Part shown: positions 33,610-41,866 of the stretch, one piece after another
Numbering within the stretch: the stretch's first letter is position 1
Layout of the letters: every line of letters begins with the position of its first letter
Source: an uncultured Ruminococcus sp.
Lineage (GTDB): Bacteria; Bacillota; Clostridia; Monoglobales; Monoglobaceae
Direction of reading: 5' to 3'
Assembly: GCA_902797885.1 (NCBI GenBank)
Contig: CADBUP010000125.1
Location: 1-41,866 of the forward strand
DNA length: 41,866 bases
The notes under the pieces: model-generated
Database searches by the model: none
What the model saw: only the letters and a program-made list of their open reading frames with translations
Told to the model about the DNA's origin: nothing
Position numbers and translations under genes: made by a program

Positions 33610-33638
33610 TTGACAAACGAATCCGAAAGTTCTATAAT
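33610..33638 (+). promoter_or_regulatory. Perfect consensus promoter of the HMA fusion gene
   Basis: TTGACA at 33610-33615, a 17-base spacer and TATAAT at 33633-33638. Its -10 box is inside the operator-like palindrome, so repression by a bound protein would be expected. Confidence 0.9.
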
Positions 33639-33667
33639 ATAGTTAGATATGACTAACTATATTATAG
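33632..33667. promoter_or_regulatory. Perfect 15-bp dyad operator overlapping the -10 box
   Basis: CTATAATATAGTTAG (33632-33646) and its exact complement (33653-33667) flank a 6-base centre. It covers the -10 and the predicted start point and ends right at the ribosome binding site. The AGTTAG/CTAACT half-sites recall DtxR-family metal-regulator boxes; the gene's metal-binding product makes a metal-responsive repressor plausible. The regulator is not in this window. Confidence 0.7.
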
Positions 33668-33682
33668 AAGGAGAAATGCATT

Positions 33683-34048
33683 ATGTCTACTGTTATAATT
33701 TGTATTGTTATCGCGATTATATGTGCATATGCGATATTCAGCTATGCTAAGAAGCTCAAAGGCGGCTGCTGCGGCGGCGGTGGCGGTGATATACGCATTA
33801 AGCCCGATGATACAAACACATCTCACTATCCGTATATGGCTATTGTCCACATAGACGGTATGACCTGTTCTCACTGTAAAATGAGGGTCGAAAATGCTTT
33901 TAATAATATTGACGGATGCTATGCAAAGGTAAACCTAAAGAAGAACCTCGCCGAGGTTCTGTCAAAGCATCCGATAGACAATGAATCATTAAGAAAGACT
34001 GTTGAAAGAGCCGGCTATACATTTGTTAAAGCCGAAATCGAAAAATAG
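33683..34048 (+). CDS. FeoB-associated-like Cys-rich membrane segment fused to a heavy-metal-associated (HMA) domain
   Basis: This 121-residue protein has a membrane helix at about 3-21, a basic stretch, then a Cys/Gly cluster (G-G-C-C-G-G-G-G-G) at about 28-35. This layout is seen in small FeoB-associated Cys-rich membrane proteins. After a linker, residues 51-119 form an HMA domain with G-M-T-C-S-H-C, the copper-chaperone CxxC motif. It probably binds a soft metal at the membrane and may pass it to a transporter. AAGGAG precedes the ATG. The strong promoter and operator indicate tight control. No transporter gene is adjacent. Confidence 0.8.
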   Translation: MSTVIICIVIAIICAYAIFSYAKKLKGGCCGGGGGDIRIKPDDTNTSHYPYMAIVHIDGMTCSHCKMRVENAFNNIDGCYAKVNLKKNLAEVLSKHPIDNESLRKTVERAGYTFVKAEIEK

Positions 34049-34049
34049 G

Positions 34050-34232
34050 CTAAAGCTTTTTAAGACGCATAATATCGCGCATTTCGGCCGCTGTTCTTCT
34101 TAAAGACTCTGCCGTTCCGATATATTCGCCGTATTTATGAAGCTCTATCTGAAGGTCAATGGGAAGCGACATAAAAAACTCTCGGCAGCTATGACTTTTG
34201 TTTATCAGCTGAGTTAAATTTTGATATTTCAC
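34050..34232 (-). CDS. Small conserved protein (60 residues), function unknown
   Basis: The frame starts at GTG 34232 with GGCGGAG seven bases upstream, which decides the start. The soluble helical protein includes L-P-I-D-L-Q-I-E-L-H-K-Y followed by E-Y-I-G-T-A-E-S-L-R-R. This pattern looks familiar from small unannotated proteins of Clostridia. It ends one base after the HMA gene on the other strand, so the two are tightly convergent. No function can be assigned. Confidence 0.6.
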   Translation of the reverse strand: MKYQNLTQLINKSHSCREFFMSLPIDLQIELHKYGEYIGTAESLRRTAAEMRDIMRLKKL

Positions 34233-34298
34233 AATGAATCTCCGCCTTATGCAATATTTTGTTATATTATTTGCATAGAGCGGAGTTTTTATAAGTAC

Positions 34299-34326
34299 TT
34301 GACATTTATTTTAAAATCGTTATAAT
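34299..34326 (+). promoter_or_regulatory. Promoter of the endonuclease IV-like gene
   Basis: TTGACA at 34299-34304, a 16-base spacer and TATAAT at 34321-34326 lie 53 bases before the ATG. Confidence 0.8.
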
Positions 34327-34379
34327 AGGTACAAACACTAAATTTTGTTAATGCGGAAAAGATGTAGGAGGAATAGAAT

Positions 34380-35243
34380 ATGTATGCAAGCTTCGGGACA
34401 GCGGGAAGCTGTGAAGCATTTTATGACGCGGGAGGCAAATCCGCTCTTGAAATGCCGAAATGGCTCAGCGAGCATAACCTTGACTGTTTTGAATATCAAT
34501 GCGGCAGGGGTGTAAAAATTTCCGACGATGCGGCTCGGCTTCTCGGGGAGAGAGCAGAGGAATTAGGAATTGCGCTTTCGATTCACGCCCCTTATTATAT
34601 AAGCTTATCCTCGACCGATGAACAGAAACGAAAAAACAGCGTGGAATATATCCTGCGGACGCTTCATGCCGCAAGGTGTATGAACGCCGACAGAATTGTT
34701 GTGCATTCAGGTTCGTGCGGAAGCATTACCCGCCGCGAAGCGCTGTCTCTCGCCTCAGACACGCTGAGAGCAGCAATCTCCGCCGCCGATGAACATGGCT
34801 TTGGAGATATTCATATCTGCCCGGAGACAATGGGAAAGGTAAAACAGCTCGGAAGTGTCGACGAGGTTATAAAGCTCTGTCAGATAGATGAAAGGCTGAT
34901 TCCGACTATGGACTTCGGCCACATTAATGCGATGACTCTCGGCGGGCTCAAAGATAAATCCGATTTTGAGGCGGTTTTTGACGCGATAAAAAATAAACTC
35001 GGAAGCGAAAGGGCGGCAGGTTTTCACATTCATTACAGCAGAATTGAATACACCAATGCCGGGGAAAAGAAGCATCACACATACACAGAGACCGAGTTTG
35101 AGCCCGAGTTTGAACCTATCGCCGAAATCATGGCAGAGCGCGGAGCGACTCCGCGGATAATCTGTGAATCCGCGGGGACTCAGACGAAGGACGCTCAAGA
35201 GCTTAAAAAAATATATATAAATCTGATTGAACGGGAGCGGTGA
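34380..35243 (+). CDS. Endonuclease IV/AP endonuclease family 2-like TIM barrel protein
   Basis: This 287-residue protein has the metal-dependent xylose-isomerase-like barrel of Nfo, which cuts DNA at abasic sites. Probable metal ligands are in S-I-H-A-P-Y-Y near 71, V-V-H-S-G-S near 109, C-P-E-T-M-G near 151 and T-M-D-F-G-H-I-N near 184, with F-H-I-H-Y-S near 219 and I-I-C-E-S-A near 261. These follow the Nfo order of His, His, Glu, Asp, His and Glu. The ribosome binding site GTAGGAGG precedes the ATG. It is slightly divergent from classical Nfo, so a related isomerase or nuclease activity is possible. Confidence 0.85.
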   Translation: MYASFGTAGSCEAFYDAGGKSALEMPKWLSEHNLDCFEYQCGRGVKISDDAARLLGERAEELGIALSIHAPYYISLSSTDEQKRKNSVEYILRTLHAARCMNADRIVVHSGSCGSITRREALSLASDTLRAAISAADEHGFGDIHICPETMGKVKQLGSVDEVIKLCQIDERLIPTMDFGHINAMTLGGLKDKSDFEAVFDAIKNKLGSERAAGFHIHYSRIEYTNAGEKKHHTYTETEFEPEFEPIAEIMAERGATPRIICESAGTQTKDAQELKKIYINLIERER

Positions 35244-35248
35244 TTTTT

Positions 35249-36307
35249 ATGTGGAGAAAGCTTAACGATATATTAAAAGAGGTTGACGCAGTAATGATTA
35301 CCTCGGCACCGAATCTGCGTTATTTCAGCGGATTTGCCGGCGGCGAAGGCGTCTGTGTTATAGGAAGCGGCTTTAAGTTTTTATTTGTGGATTCAAGGTA
35401 TACTGTCGCTGCTGTAAACGAGGCCCCCGACTTCGAGGTTATAGAATTCCGCGGCGGAAAGCTGTGTGACGAAATCAATTCGCGGCTTAAATCCCGGTCG
35501 GTCACTAAGCTCGGCTTTGAAAACGGTGAACTGACCGTTCTTGAATACGATGTATACCGCGAAAGGCTTTCCGGAATAGAATTTGTCGGTCTTGGGTCAC
35601 GGCTCACCGAGCTTCGTATGATAAAGACCAATGCCGAAATCGAACTTATGAAAACCGCTGAGGGCATAGGCGACGCGGCGTTTTCCGAGGTTCTTCCGAT
35701 GATAAAGGCGGGTGTGGCGGAATGTGAAATCGCCGCCGAGCTTGAATATCGGATGCGGCGGCACGGCGCTGACAAAACCTCGTTTGATACCATAGTTGTT
35801 TCGGGCATAAAATCAAGTATGCCGCACGGAATCCCAAGCGGCAAAAGGCTTGAATGCGGTGACTTTGTAACTATGGATTTCGGCTGTGTATACAAGGGCT
35901 ACTGCTCGGATATGACAAGAACGGTTATCATCGAAAAGGCCGACGAAGAACAGATTAATATATATAACACCGTGCTTTCCGCCCAGCTTAAAGGCCTTGA
36001 AACAATCAAGGCGGGCATAAAGGGCAAGGATGCCGACCGTGCTGCACGGGATATTATCTCCGGCGCGGGGTACGGCAGGTGCTTCGGCCATTCCCTCGGT
36101 CACGGCGTTGGGCTTGTCATACATGAGCTTCCGAATCTCTCGCCCGCGTCTGAAATTACGCTTTGTGAAAATATGATTGTCACCTGTGAGCCCGGAATTT
36201 ATGTTGAGGGCTTCGGCGGCGTCAGAATCGAGGATATGGTTGCCGTTACAAGAAACGGTGTAGAAAACCTTGCCTCATCCCCCAAAGAACTAATAATATG
36301 CGGATAA
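35249..36307 (+). CDS. M24-family aminopeptidase (Xaa-Pro type)
   Basis: This 352-residue protein has a creatinase-type N-terminal domain followed by the pita-bread peptidase fold. Metal ligands are visible as Asp in T-M-D-F-G-C and S-D-M-T-R-T, His in G-H-S-L-G-H-G-V-G-L, and Glu in C-E-P-G-I-Y and V-R-I-E-D. It likely removes N-terminal residues next to proline. The start is ATG 35249, five bases after the stop of the previous gene and behind GGGAGCGG, so the two genes probably form an operon. An in-frame GTG at 35240 overlaps the previous stop. Confidence 0.93.
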   Translation: MWRKLNDILKEVDAVMITSAPNLRYFSGFAGGEGVCVIGSGFKFLFVDSRYTVAAVNEAPDFEVIEFRGGKLCDEINSRLKSRSVTKLGFENGELTVLEYDVYRERLSGIEFVGLGSRLTELRMIKTNAEIELMKTAEGIGDAAFSEVLPMIKAGVAECEIAAELEYRMRRHGADKTSFDTIVVSGIKSSMPHGIPSGKRLECGDFVTMDFGCVYKGYCSDMTRTVIIEKADEEQINIYNTVLSAQLKGLETIKAGIKGKDADRAARDIISGAGYGRCFGHSLGHGVGLVIHELPNLSPASEITLCENMIVTCEPGIYVEGFGGVRIEDMVAVTRNGVENLASSPKELIICG

Positions 36308-36391
36308 ACCGTTTTATATCGAATTAACACATTATCGGGAAAACGCATATGATTTAATAGAATTAACAGAAAATATTTAATGGAGTTTATT

Positions 36392-37603
36392 ATGAGTTTT
36401 AAAAATGATTATTCACACACCATCCACGCGTGTTATGTTGCTTATATAACACAGGCCATTGCGGCGAACTATGTGCCTTTGTTGTTTATAACATTTCAGC
36501 ACACCTATTCCGTCTCGCTTGCGCAAATAAGCATACTTATCGCGGTCACCTTTATTATTCAAATGTTTGTCGATGTAATTTCAACAAGCTTTGTTGACAA
36601 AATCGGCCGAAGAGTCTGTGTTGTTGCCGCACATCTTATGGCGGCGGCAGGGTTTATTATGCTGGGAACACTTCCCGATTTATTTAATAGTCCGTTTTAC
36701 GGAATCCTGACAGCGTGCTTTTTCTATTCAATAGGAAGCGGACTGATAGAGGTTCTCGTAAGTCCGCTTGTGGAATCATGTCCGACCGACCATAAAGCGT
36801 CGGCAATGGCGCTTCTGCACTCCTTCTTCAGTTGGGGAACAGTCCTGGTAGTCCTTCTGTCCACGCTTTTCTTCAATATTTTCGGGATAGGGAATTGGCG
36901 GATACTCACCATGCTGTGGGCTGTTCTTCCCCTGGTAACGGCATTTTTCTTCACCCAGGTTCCGATTAACTCCTCCGACGAAACGGTGGGCGGCGGTATG
37001 GCAGCTCTTTTCCGCCACAAGATTATATGGCCGCTTATTTTAATGATGATTGCCGGCGGTGCGTCTGAAGTCGCTATGAGCCAATGGGCGTCTGCATTTG
37101 CCGAAAGCGGCCTGCACGTATCAAAGACCATGGGCGACCTTATGGGTCCGTGTATGTTTGCAATCCTCATGGGAATAGGCAGGACTTTTTATTCAGGCCT
37201 TGTCAAGCGTTTTGACCTCGTCAGATATATGATTATCTGTGCCGCATTCTGTGTAATAACATACCTTACAGCGGCTCTGTCACACAATTCGGTTGTGGCG
37301 CTGGCGGGCTGCGCCGCAACAGGCTTCTGTGTCGGTGTATTCTGGCCGGGAACATACAGCTATGCTGCCCGAATTATTCCGACCGGGGGAACCGCTATGT
37401 TCGGAATTCTGGCATTCGCCGGCGACATCGGCTGTACTGTCGGTCCCGGCCTTGTCGGAGCAGTATCTGGCGCCTTTGACAACAACCTGAAATTCGGATT
37501 GCTCTCCGCTGTGATCTATCCCTTGATTATGATAGCGGCCGCAGGGTTTATTATGATTATAACCAAAAAGGGTGCCGACACAGTAAAAAAGGATGCAAAA
37601 TAA
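36392..37603 (+). CDS. Major facilitator superfamily transporter
   Basis: This protein of about 403 residues has roughly 12 membrane segments. The MFS loop 2-3 signature appears as F-V-D-K-I-G-R-R-V near residues 72-80, and the same position in the second half reads G-L-V-K-R-F-D. The start is ATG 36392, with GGAG nine bases upstream; an ATG at 36380 has none. The substrate cannot be told from sequence; the fold resembles sugar or fucose-type permeases (FGHGP class), which is only a guess. No local regulator is linked. Confidence 0.9.
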   Translation: MSFKNDYSHTIHACYVAYITQAIAANYVPLLFITFQHTYSVSLAQISILIAVTFIIQMFVDVISTSFVDKIGRRVCVVAAHLMAAAGFIMLGTLPDLFNSPFYGILTACFFYSIGSGLIEVLVSPLVESCPTDHKASAMALLHSFFSWGTVLVVLLSTLFFNIFGIGNWRILTMLWAVLPLVTAFFFTQVPINSSDETVGGGMAALFRHKIIWPLILMMIAGGASEVAMSQWASAFAESGLHVSKTMGDLMGPCMFAILMGIGRTFYSGLVKRFDLVRYMIICAAFCVITYLTAALSHNSVVALAGCAATGFCVGVFWPGTYSYAARIIPTGGTAMFGILAFAGDIGCTVGPGLVGAVSGAFDNNLKFGLLSAVIYPLIMIAAAGFIMIITKKGADTVKKDAK

Positions 37604-37732
37604 AAAATTTGACGCGATTTTGCTCTTAAAAAAGGATATTTAGAATTTATGGCGAATATAAAAAGGATGGATAAAAACAAGCAAGGCTGAAAAACCGGCC
37701 TTGACAATATACTACTGATAGGAGATAAAACT

Positions 37733-40291
37733 ATGCCTGAAGGAATTTTTGACGAAAGCAAGCTTAAAATTATTCCCGTTGAGCTTAACAGCGAGATGAA
37801 AAAATCTTATATAGATTATGCAATGTCGGTTATCGTCGGCCGCGCCCTTCCCGATGTCCGCGACGGACTGAAACCTGTTCACAGAAGAATACTCTATGCG
37901 ATGTACGAGGACGGCTTCACCCCGGATAAAGAATACCGAAAATGTGCCACCACCGTAGGTAACGTTCTGGGTAGATACCATCCGCACGGTGACGCGTCCG
38001 TATATGACGCGCTTGTCCGCATGGCGCAGGATTTTTCGATGAGATACCCCACCGTTGACGGTCACGGAAACTTCGGTTCGGTTGACGGCGACCCGCCTGC
38101 TGCTTACCGTTATACAGAGGCGCGTATGTCAAAGCTGTCTCTTAATATGCTGACGGATATAGAGAAAGACACCGTTGACTTTATGCCGAACTTTGACGAA
38201 ACAAGAAAGGAACCGGTTGTTCTTCCGTCGCGGATTCCGCACCTGTTGGTAAACGGCTCAAACGGTATCGCGGTAGGTATGGCGACCAATATTCCGCCGC
38301 ACAACCTCGGCGAGGTTATAAACGGAATCATTGCGCTTATCGACAACCCGGATATAACGATTGACGAGCTGATGGAACATATCCCCGGCCCCGACTTTCC
38401 GACCGGCGGTCTCATTATGGGTATGTCTGGTATTCGCGCCGCATATCACACCGGCCGCGGAAAGCTGAGAATCCGCGCAAGAGCCGAGATTCAGGATTGG
38501 AAGGAAAACCGCCAGCGCATTGTTGTGACCGAGATTCCTTATATGGTAAATAAGTCGCGTCTGATTGAAAAAATTGCAGAACTTGTCCACGACAAAAGAG
38601 TGGAAGGAATCTCTGACCTGCGCGACGAGTCTGACCGTGACGGTATGCGGATAGTGATTGAGCTTAAATCAAGCGCAAACGCACAAATCGTTTTAAATCA
38701 GCTATATAAATATACACAGCTTGAGGATACCTTTAGCGTAATTATGCTTGCGCTTGTCAATCAGACCGACCCGAAGGTCTTAAACCTCAAAGAGGTTCTC
38801 GAACACTATGTTCACTTCCAGGAGAGCGTAATAGTCAGAAGAACCAAGTTCGACAAGGCGAAGGCCGAGGCGAGAGTTCACATCCTCGAAGGCTTAAAAA
38901 TTGCGCTTGACAACATCGATGAGGTCATCAATGTTATCAGAAGCAGCTATAATGACGCAAAGGAAAAGTTGATGGCACGCTTCGGCCTGACCGATATACA
39001 GGCACAGGCAATACTCGATATGCGCCTTGCTCGGCTTGCGGGAATGGAACGCGAGAAGATTGACAAGGAATATAACGAACTGGTTGAGCTTATCAAACAC
39101 CTGACCGAAATTCTCGCAAATGAGAAGATGGTTTTAGACATTATCAAGAAAGAACTTCTCGGAATCCTTGAAAAGTTCAATGATTCAAGAAGGACAGGCA
39201 TCGAGCCTGTTCCCGATGACATAGATATAGAGGATCTCATCGCAGAGGAGGACAATGTAATCACCATCACGCATCACGGCTATGTAAAACGTCTTCCGGT
39301 TGACACATACAAGAGCCAGAAACGCGGCGGCCGCGGAATTCTCGGTCTTCAGACCAAGGAAGAGGATTTCGTCAAGACAATGTTTGTATCCTCAACCCAT
39401 GCGCATATTATGTTCTTCACAAATAAGGGTAAGATGTACCGCATAAAGGCATACGAAATTCCCGAAGCGGGCAGACAGGCAAAGGGCACACCTATCGTCA
39501 ACATTATTGCGCTTGACCCCGAGGAATCTATTACCGCGGTTATCCCCGTGCGCGAGTACGAGGATAACAGAAGCCTTATTATGTGCACCAGGGCCGGCGT
39601 AATCAAAAAGACCGACCTCAAGGAATATGAAAACGCACCTAAGGCGGGTAAGATTGCCATTCGTCTCGATGAGGGCGATGAACTCATCGGCGTAATTATG
39701 ACATCGGGCGACAGCGACATCTTTGTCGGCTCGGCCGAGGGTAAGGTTATCAGATTCAGCGAAGAGGATGTCAGAAATATGGGCCGTGTTTCGCGCGGTG
39801 TCCGTGCTATGAAGCTTTCAGACACCGACTATATCATCGGTATGTGTGCCGAGAAAGACGGCGGCGCCCTTCTGACGGTAAGCGAAAAGGGTTATGGCAA
39901 GAAGACCGACCTTTCCGAATACAAACGCCAGGGCAGAGGCGGTAAGGGTATGCTTACCTATCGCATAAGCGAAGAAACCGGTAATGTTTCGGGTATGGGA
40001 ATAGTCACCCCCGATGATGATCTTATTCTTATCACCTCAGAGGGTGTAGTCATCCGTATTGACACCGAAGAAATCAGTACCTACGGCAGGGTAACCAAAG
40101 GCGTTCGTCTTGTCAGACTTGCTGACGGCGTTAAGGTTATCAGCGGTGCAAGCGTCCAAAAGGATGACAGCGACAGCGATCAGGACGCCGACGCTTCGAC
40201 TGACGAAAACACCAACGCTGAAAATTCGGAAATTTCGGAAAATCCGGAGCTTTCAGAGAATTCGGAAAATTCGGAATCAACGGAGGAATAA
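37733..40291 (+). CDS. gyrA: DNA gyrase subunit A
   Basis: This 852-residue subunit cuts and passes DNA to introduce negative supercoils. The active-site tyrosine is Tyr127 in A-A-Y-R-Y-T-E-A-R. The quinolone region reads [13 protein letters not shown], with Ala88 at the E. coli Ser83 position and Asp92 at Asp87. The C-terminal pinwheel starts with a GyrA box variant, Q-K-R-G-G-R-G, at about 529, which supports gyrase rather than topoisomerase IV. The last about 40 residues are an acidic Asp/Glu/Ser/Asn tail with repeated S-E-N. AGGAGA precedes the ATG. gyrB is not adjacent. Confidence 0.96.
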   Translation: MPEGIFDESKLKIIPVELNSEMKKSYIDYAMSVIVGRALPDVRDGLKPVHRRILYAMYEDGFTPDKEYRKCATTVGNVLGRYHPHGDASVYDALVRMAQDFSMRYPTVDGHGNFGSVDGDPPAAYRYTEARMSKLSLNMLTDIEKDTVDFMPNFDETRKEPVVLPSRIPHLLVNGSNGIAVGMATNIPPHNLGEVINGIIALIDNPDITIDELMEHIPGPDFPTGGLIMGMSGIRAAYHTGRGKLRIRARAEIQDWKENRQRIVVTEIPYMVNKSRLIEKIAELVHDKRVEGISDLRDESDRDGMRIVIELKSSANAQIVLNQLYKYTQLEDTFSVIMLALVNQTDPKVLNLKEVLEHYVHFQESVIVRRTKFDKAKAEARVHILEGLKIALDNIDEVINVIRSSYNDAKEKLMARFGLTDIQAQAILDMRLARLAGMEREKIDKEYNELVELIKHLTEILANEKMVLDIIKKELLGILEKFNDSRRTGIEPVPDDIDIEDLIAEEDNVITITHHGYVKRLPVDTYKSQKRGGRGILGLQTKEEDFVKTMFVSSTHAHIMFFTNKGKMYRIKAYEIPEAGRQAKGTPIVNIIALDPEESITAVIPVREYEDNRSLIMCTRAGVIKKTDLKEYENAPKAGKIAIRLDEGDELIGVIMTSGDSDIFVGSAEGKVIRFSEEDVRNMGRVSRGVRAMKLSDTDYIIGMCAEKDGGALLTVSEKGYGKKTDLSEYKRQGRGGKGMLTYRISEETGNVSGMGIVTPDDDLILITSEGVVIRIDTEEISTYGRVTKGVRLVRLADGVKVISGASVQKDDSDSDQDADASTDENTNAENSEISENPELSENSENSESTEE

Positions 40292-40312
40292 TCCTAAGGT
40301 CAAGAGATAAAT

Positions 40313-41083
40313 ATGCAAAATAACAAATATGTCGTGCGGTTTTCAATGACCGCACGACTCGCTTTTAATGACTTTAAATCAAAATATGCAGGGTCGCTCT
40401 TCGGTGCGCTTTGGGCGGCGGCAGAACCGCTGGTTACCGTTTTGGTATATTGGTTTGTGTATACGATTGCCGTCGGCAGTAGTGAAATGCAGGGGATTCC
40501 TTATTATCTATGGCTCTCGGCGGGAATAGCCCCGTGGTTCTTCATTTCCGACGGTCTCCGCGGAGTGACGGCGGTTTTTCGCGATTACTCGTTTCTCGTT
40601 AAGAAGATGAGATTTGATAAGGGACTCCTTCCATCGGTCAGAGCCGTATCCGCACTGATTTCGCATCTTATTTTTCTTGCGCTCGTTTTTGTTCTGTGCG
40701 TCATAAACGGACTTTCTAAAATAGGAATCATATACGCGTCTATCGGAATTTTAACTGCATATATTTTTGTCAGTACCCTCGGCGGAATTTTGGCTCTCGC
40801 CTGTGCGCGCTTTAAGGATGTTTCAAATATACTGAACGTGATTTTAAACATCGGGTTTTGGCTTACGCCGATTTTTTGGGATTCGGACAATTTAAGCGGC
40901 TCACCGATAATCCGCTTTAATCCCGCCGCGGTTATTGTCAGAGAATACCGTGCTGCGCTTCTTTACGGAAGTCTCCCTGACCCCTGGGACATAATATACT
41001 CAGCTGTATTCTGTTCAGTTCTTATTATTATCGTAAGGATTTGTATGAGACGGTTTCTTCCGGATACCGCGGACAGACTTTGA
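40313..41083 (+). CDS. ABC-2 type permease, polysaccharide/teichoic acid export-like
   Basis: This 256-residue protein has about six membrane segments. Its N-terminus reads F-N-D-F-K-S-K-Y-A-G-S-L-F-G-A-L-W, and the later W-L-T-P-I-F-W-D and N-P-A-A-V-I-V-R-E-Y-R are typical of TagG/Wzm/RfbA-type permeases that move lipid-linked polysaccharides. Such permeases need a separate ATPase subunit, normally encoded next door. None lies on either side here: gyrA is 21 bases upstream and a cyclophilin gene follows. The upstream site (AAGGTCAAGAG) is weak, so it may depend on read-through from gyrA. Confidence 0.85.
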   Translation: MQNNKYVVRFSMTARLAFNDFKSKYAGSLFGALWAAAEPLVTVLVYWFVYTIAVGSSEMQGIPYYLWLSAGIAPWFFISDGLRGVTAVFRDYSFLVKKMRFDKGLLPSVRAVSALISHLIFLALVFVLCVINGLSKIGIIYASIGILTAYIFVSTLGGILALACARFKDVSNILNVILNIGFWLTPIFWDSDNLSGSPIIRFNPAAVIVREYRAALLYGSLPDPWDIIYSAVFCSVLIIIVRICMRRFLPDTADRL

Positions 41084-41157
41084 AATAATACGCCGCATAA
41101 TTTCGGCCTTAACTGAATATTATATAATACAAATATACATAAGAAAGGAATATTACT

Positions 41158-41757
41158 ATGCTTAAAAAAATCGGAATAATTTTAATGTCGGCTCTGTTAT
41201 GCTCGGTACTCCTGTGCGGCTGTTTCGGCAAGGGCTCGGGCAAAAACGAAGAAAACGGTTCAGCCGATCAACAGCCTCAAAAGGTTCAGGTAACAATGGA
41301 AAGCGGAGAGTCATTTATAATTCAGACCGAACCGCAGTATGCTCCCGAGACCTGTAAGAACTTTATCAAGCTTGTAAACGATGGGTTTTATAACGGCCTG
41401 ACCTTCCACCGCGTAATCGATAATTTTGTTGCGCAAGGCGGCGACCCCAAGGGCAACGGAACAGGCGGAAGCAGTGAAAAGATTCACGGCGAATTTGCCA
41501 AAAACGGCTTTGATCAAAATACGCTTTCGCACACACGCGGCGTTGTGTCAATGGCAAGGAGCAGCGACCCCGACTCGGCATCAAGCCAGTTTTTCATCTG
41601 TTATGCGGACGTCACCTCTCTTGACGGCGAATACGCCGCCTTCGGCAAGGTGATTGAAGGAATGGAAACCGTTGACGGCTTTCTGAAAATTCCGCGCGAT
41701 AAGAGCGGTAAGCCCGAAACACCGATTGTAATAAAAGAGATGAAGGTAATGGAATAA
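41158..41757 (+). CDS. Lipoprotein cyclophilin-type peptidyl-prolyl isomerase
   Basis: This 199-residue protein has a lipoprotein signal (basic start, hydrophobic 6-20) with lipobox L-L-C-G-C and lipidation at Cys22. A short Gly/Glu-rich linker follows. The cyclophilin domain runs over about 45-195, with F-H-R-V-I near 84-88, Q-G-G-D-P near 93, S-M-A-R near 130, S-S-Q-F-F-I near 142 and A-A-F-G-K-V near 160. It should help fold exported proteins at the outer membrane face, alongside the parvulin encoded at 13440-14783. AAAGGA precedes the ATG. Confidence 0.94.
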   Translation: MLKKIGIILMSALLCSVLLCGCFGKGSGKNEENGSADQQPQKVQVTMESGESFIIQTEPQYAPETCKNFIKLVNDGFYNGLTFHRVIDNFVAQGGDPKGNGTGGSSEKIHGEFAKNGFDQNTLSHTRGVVSMARSSDPDSASSQFFICYADVTSLDGEYAAFGKVIEGMETVDGFLKIPRDKSGKPETPIVIKEMKVME

Positions 41758-41759
41758 GG

Positions 41760-41784
41760 CAGGCGCTGCTGATAGCAGCGCCTG
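41760..41784 (+). terminator. GC-rich hairpin after the cyclophilin gene
   Basis: A perfect 11-bp stem (41760-41770 and 41774-41784) has a 3-base loop. No T run follows, so it may stabilise the 3' end rather than terminate on its own. Confidence 0.5.
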
Positions 41785-41866
41785 AGCGTGTCGATAAACT
41801 CCGATAAACGAAAAATTTCATTTTTATTAAAACGCCGTCCCCGGATTCCGCCATGCCTACCGCGGC

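Noticed and set aside
35320-35895. 191-codon minus-strand frame across the M24 peptidase gene
   Set aside because: Antisense shadow of a conserved enzyme with low-complexity Ser/Pro-rich translation.
37650-37690. 12-codon frame upstream of gyrA
   Set aside because: Too short, with only a weak ribosome binding site and no sign of conservation.
1-41866. CRISPR arrays, tRNA or rRNA genes
   Set aside because: No regularly spaced repeats, and no cloverleaf or rRNA-like sequence was recognised on either strand by reading.

Overview
The window looks like a chromosomal segment from a Gram-positive, spore-forming anaerobe of the Clostridia, most likely Oscillospiraceae/Ruminococcaceae-like. The evidence is an alpha/beta-type small acid-soluble spore protein gene, strong AGGAGG-like ribosome binding sites, TTGACA/TATAAT promoters with 17-base spacers, a paired glgC/glgD glycogen locus typical of Firmicutes, and KtrA/KtrB-type potassium uptake. 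This is inferred from gene content; no rRNA or other taxonomic marker is present.

Region 1 (1-7783) is accessory and AT-rich. It begins with a clan-D-like glycosidase and a Tam-like methyltransferase. A mobile-element graveyard follows: a 102-base palindrome, an ISL3 transposase cut off after about 274 residues, an inverted internal piece of an amidoligase gene, and the C-terminal end of a P4-type primase, all abutting. Next come a 54-residue element-associated protein, a tiny hydrophobic peptide gene, a RelB/DinJ-like antitoxin with a zeta-like P-loop kinase, and a large serine recombinase. The recombinase gene's 3' end overlaps the 3' end of the spore-protein gene across a perfect dyad, which may be the attachment site. 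The tiny peptide sequence is repeated on both sides of the toxin-antitoxin pair.

Region 2 (7762-20745) is core. It holds the spore protein gene, pgi, a small P-loop protein, thrC, and an ECF sigma factor with its membrane-bound partner. On the minus strand lies a glmU-pth-mfd-parvulin cluster.

Region 3 (20745-26553) is an ion-transport block: a Na/Pi cotransporter with a PhoU-like tail, a KdpD-like histidine kinase lacking the KdpD N-terminal domains, a KdpE-like regulator, and a TrkH/KtrB plus TrkA/KtrA pair. Between the regulator and trkH lies a 17-bp perfect hairpin that buries the ribosome binding site and start codon of a 29-codon ORF. This is the most striking regulatory candidate in the window.

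Region 4 (26587-32440, minus strand) is the glycogen operon glgB-glgC-glgD-glgA behind a good promoter.

Region 5 (32441-41866) holds a ComF-family protein, an FeoB-associated-like/HMA fusion protein behind a near-ideal promoter overlapped by a perfect 15-bp dyad, and a small conserved protein. After these come an endonuclease IV-like TIM barrel, an M24 peptidase, an MFS transporter, gyrA (with Ala at the E. coli Ser83 position), an ABC-2 permease without an ATPase, and a lipoprotein cyclophilin.
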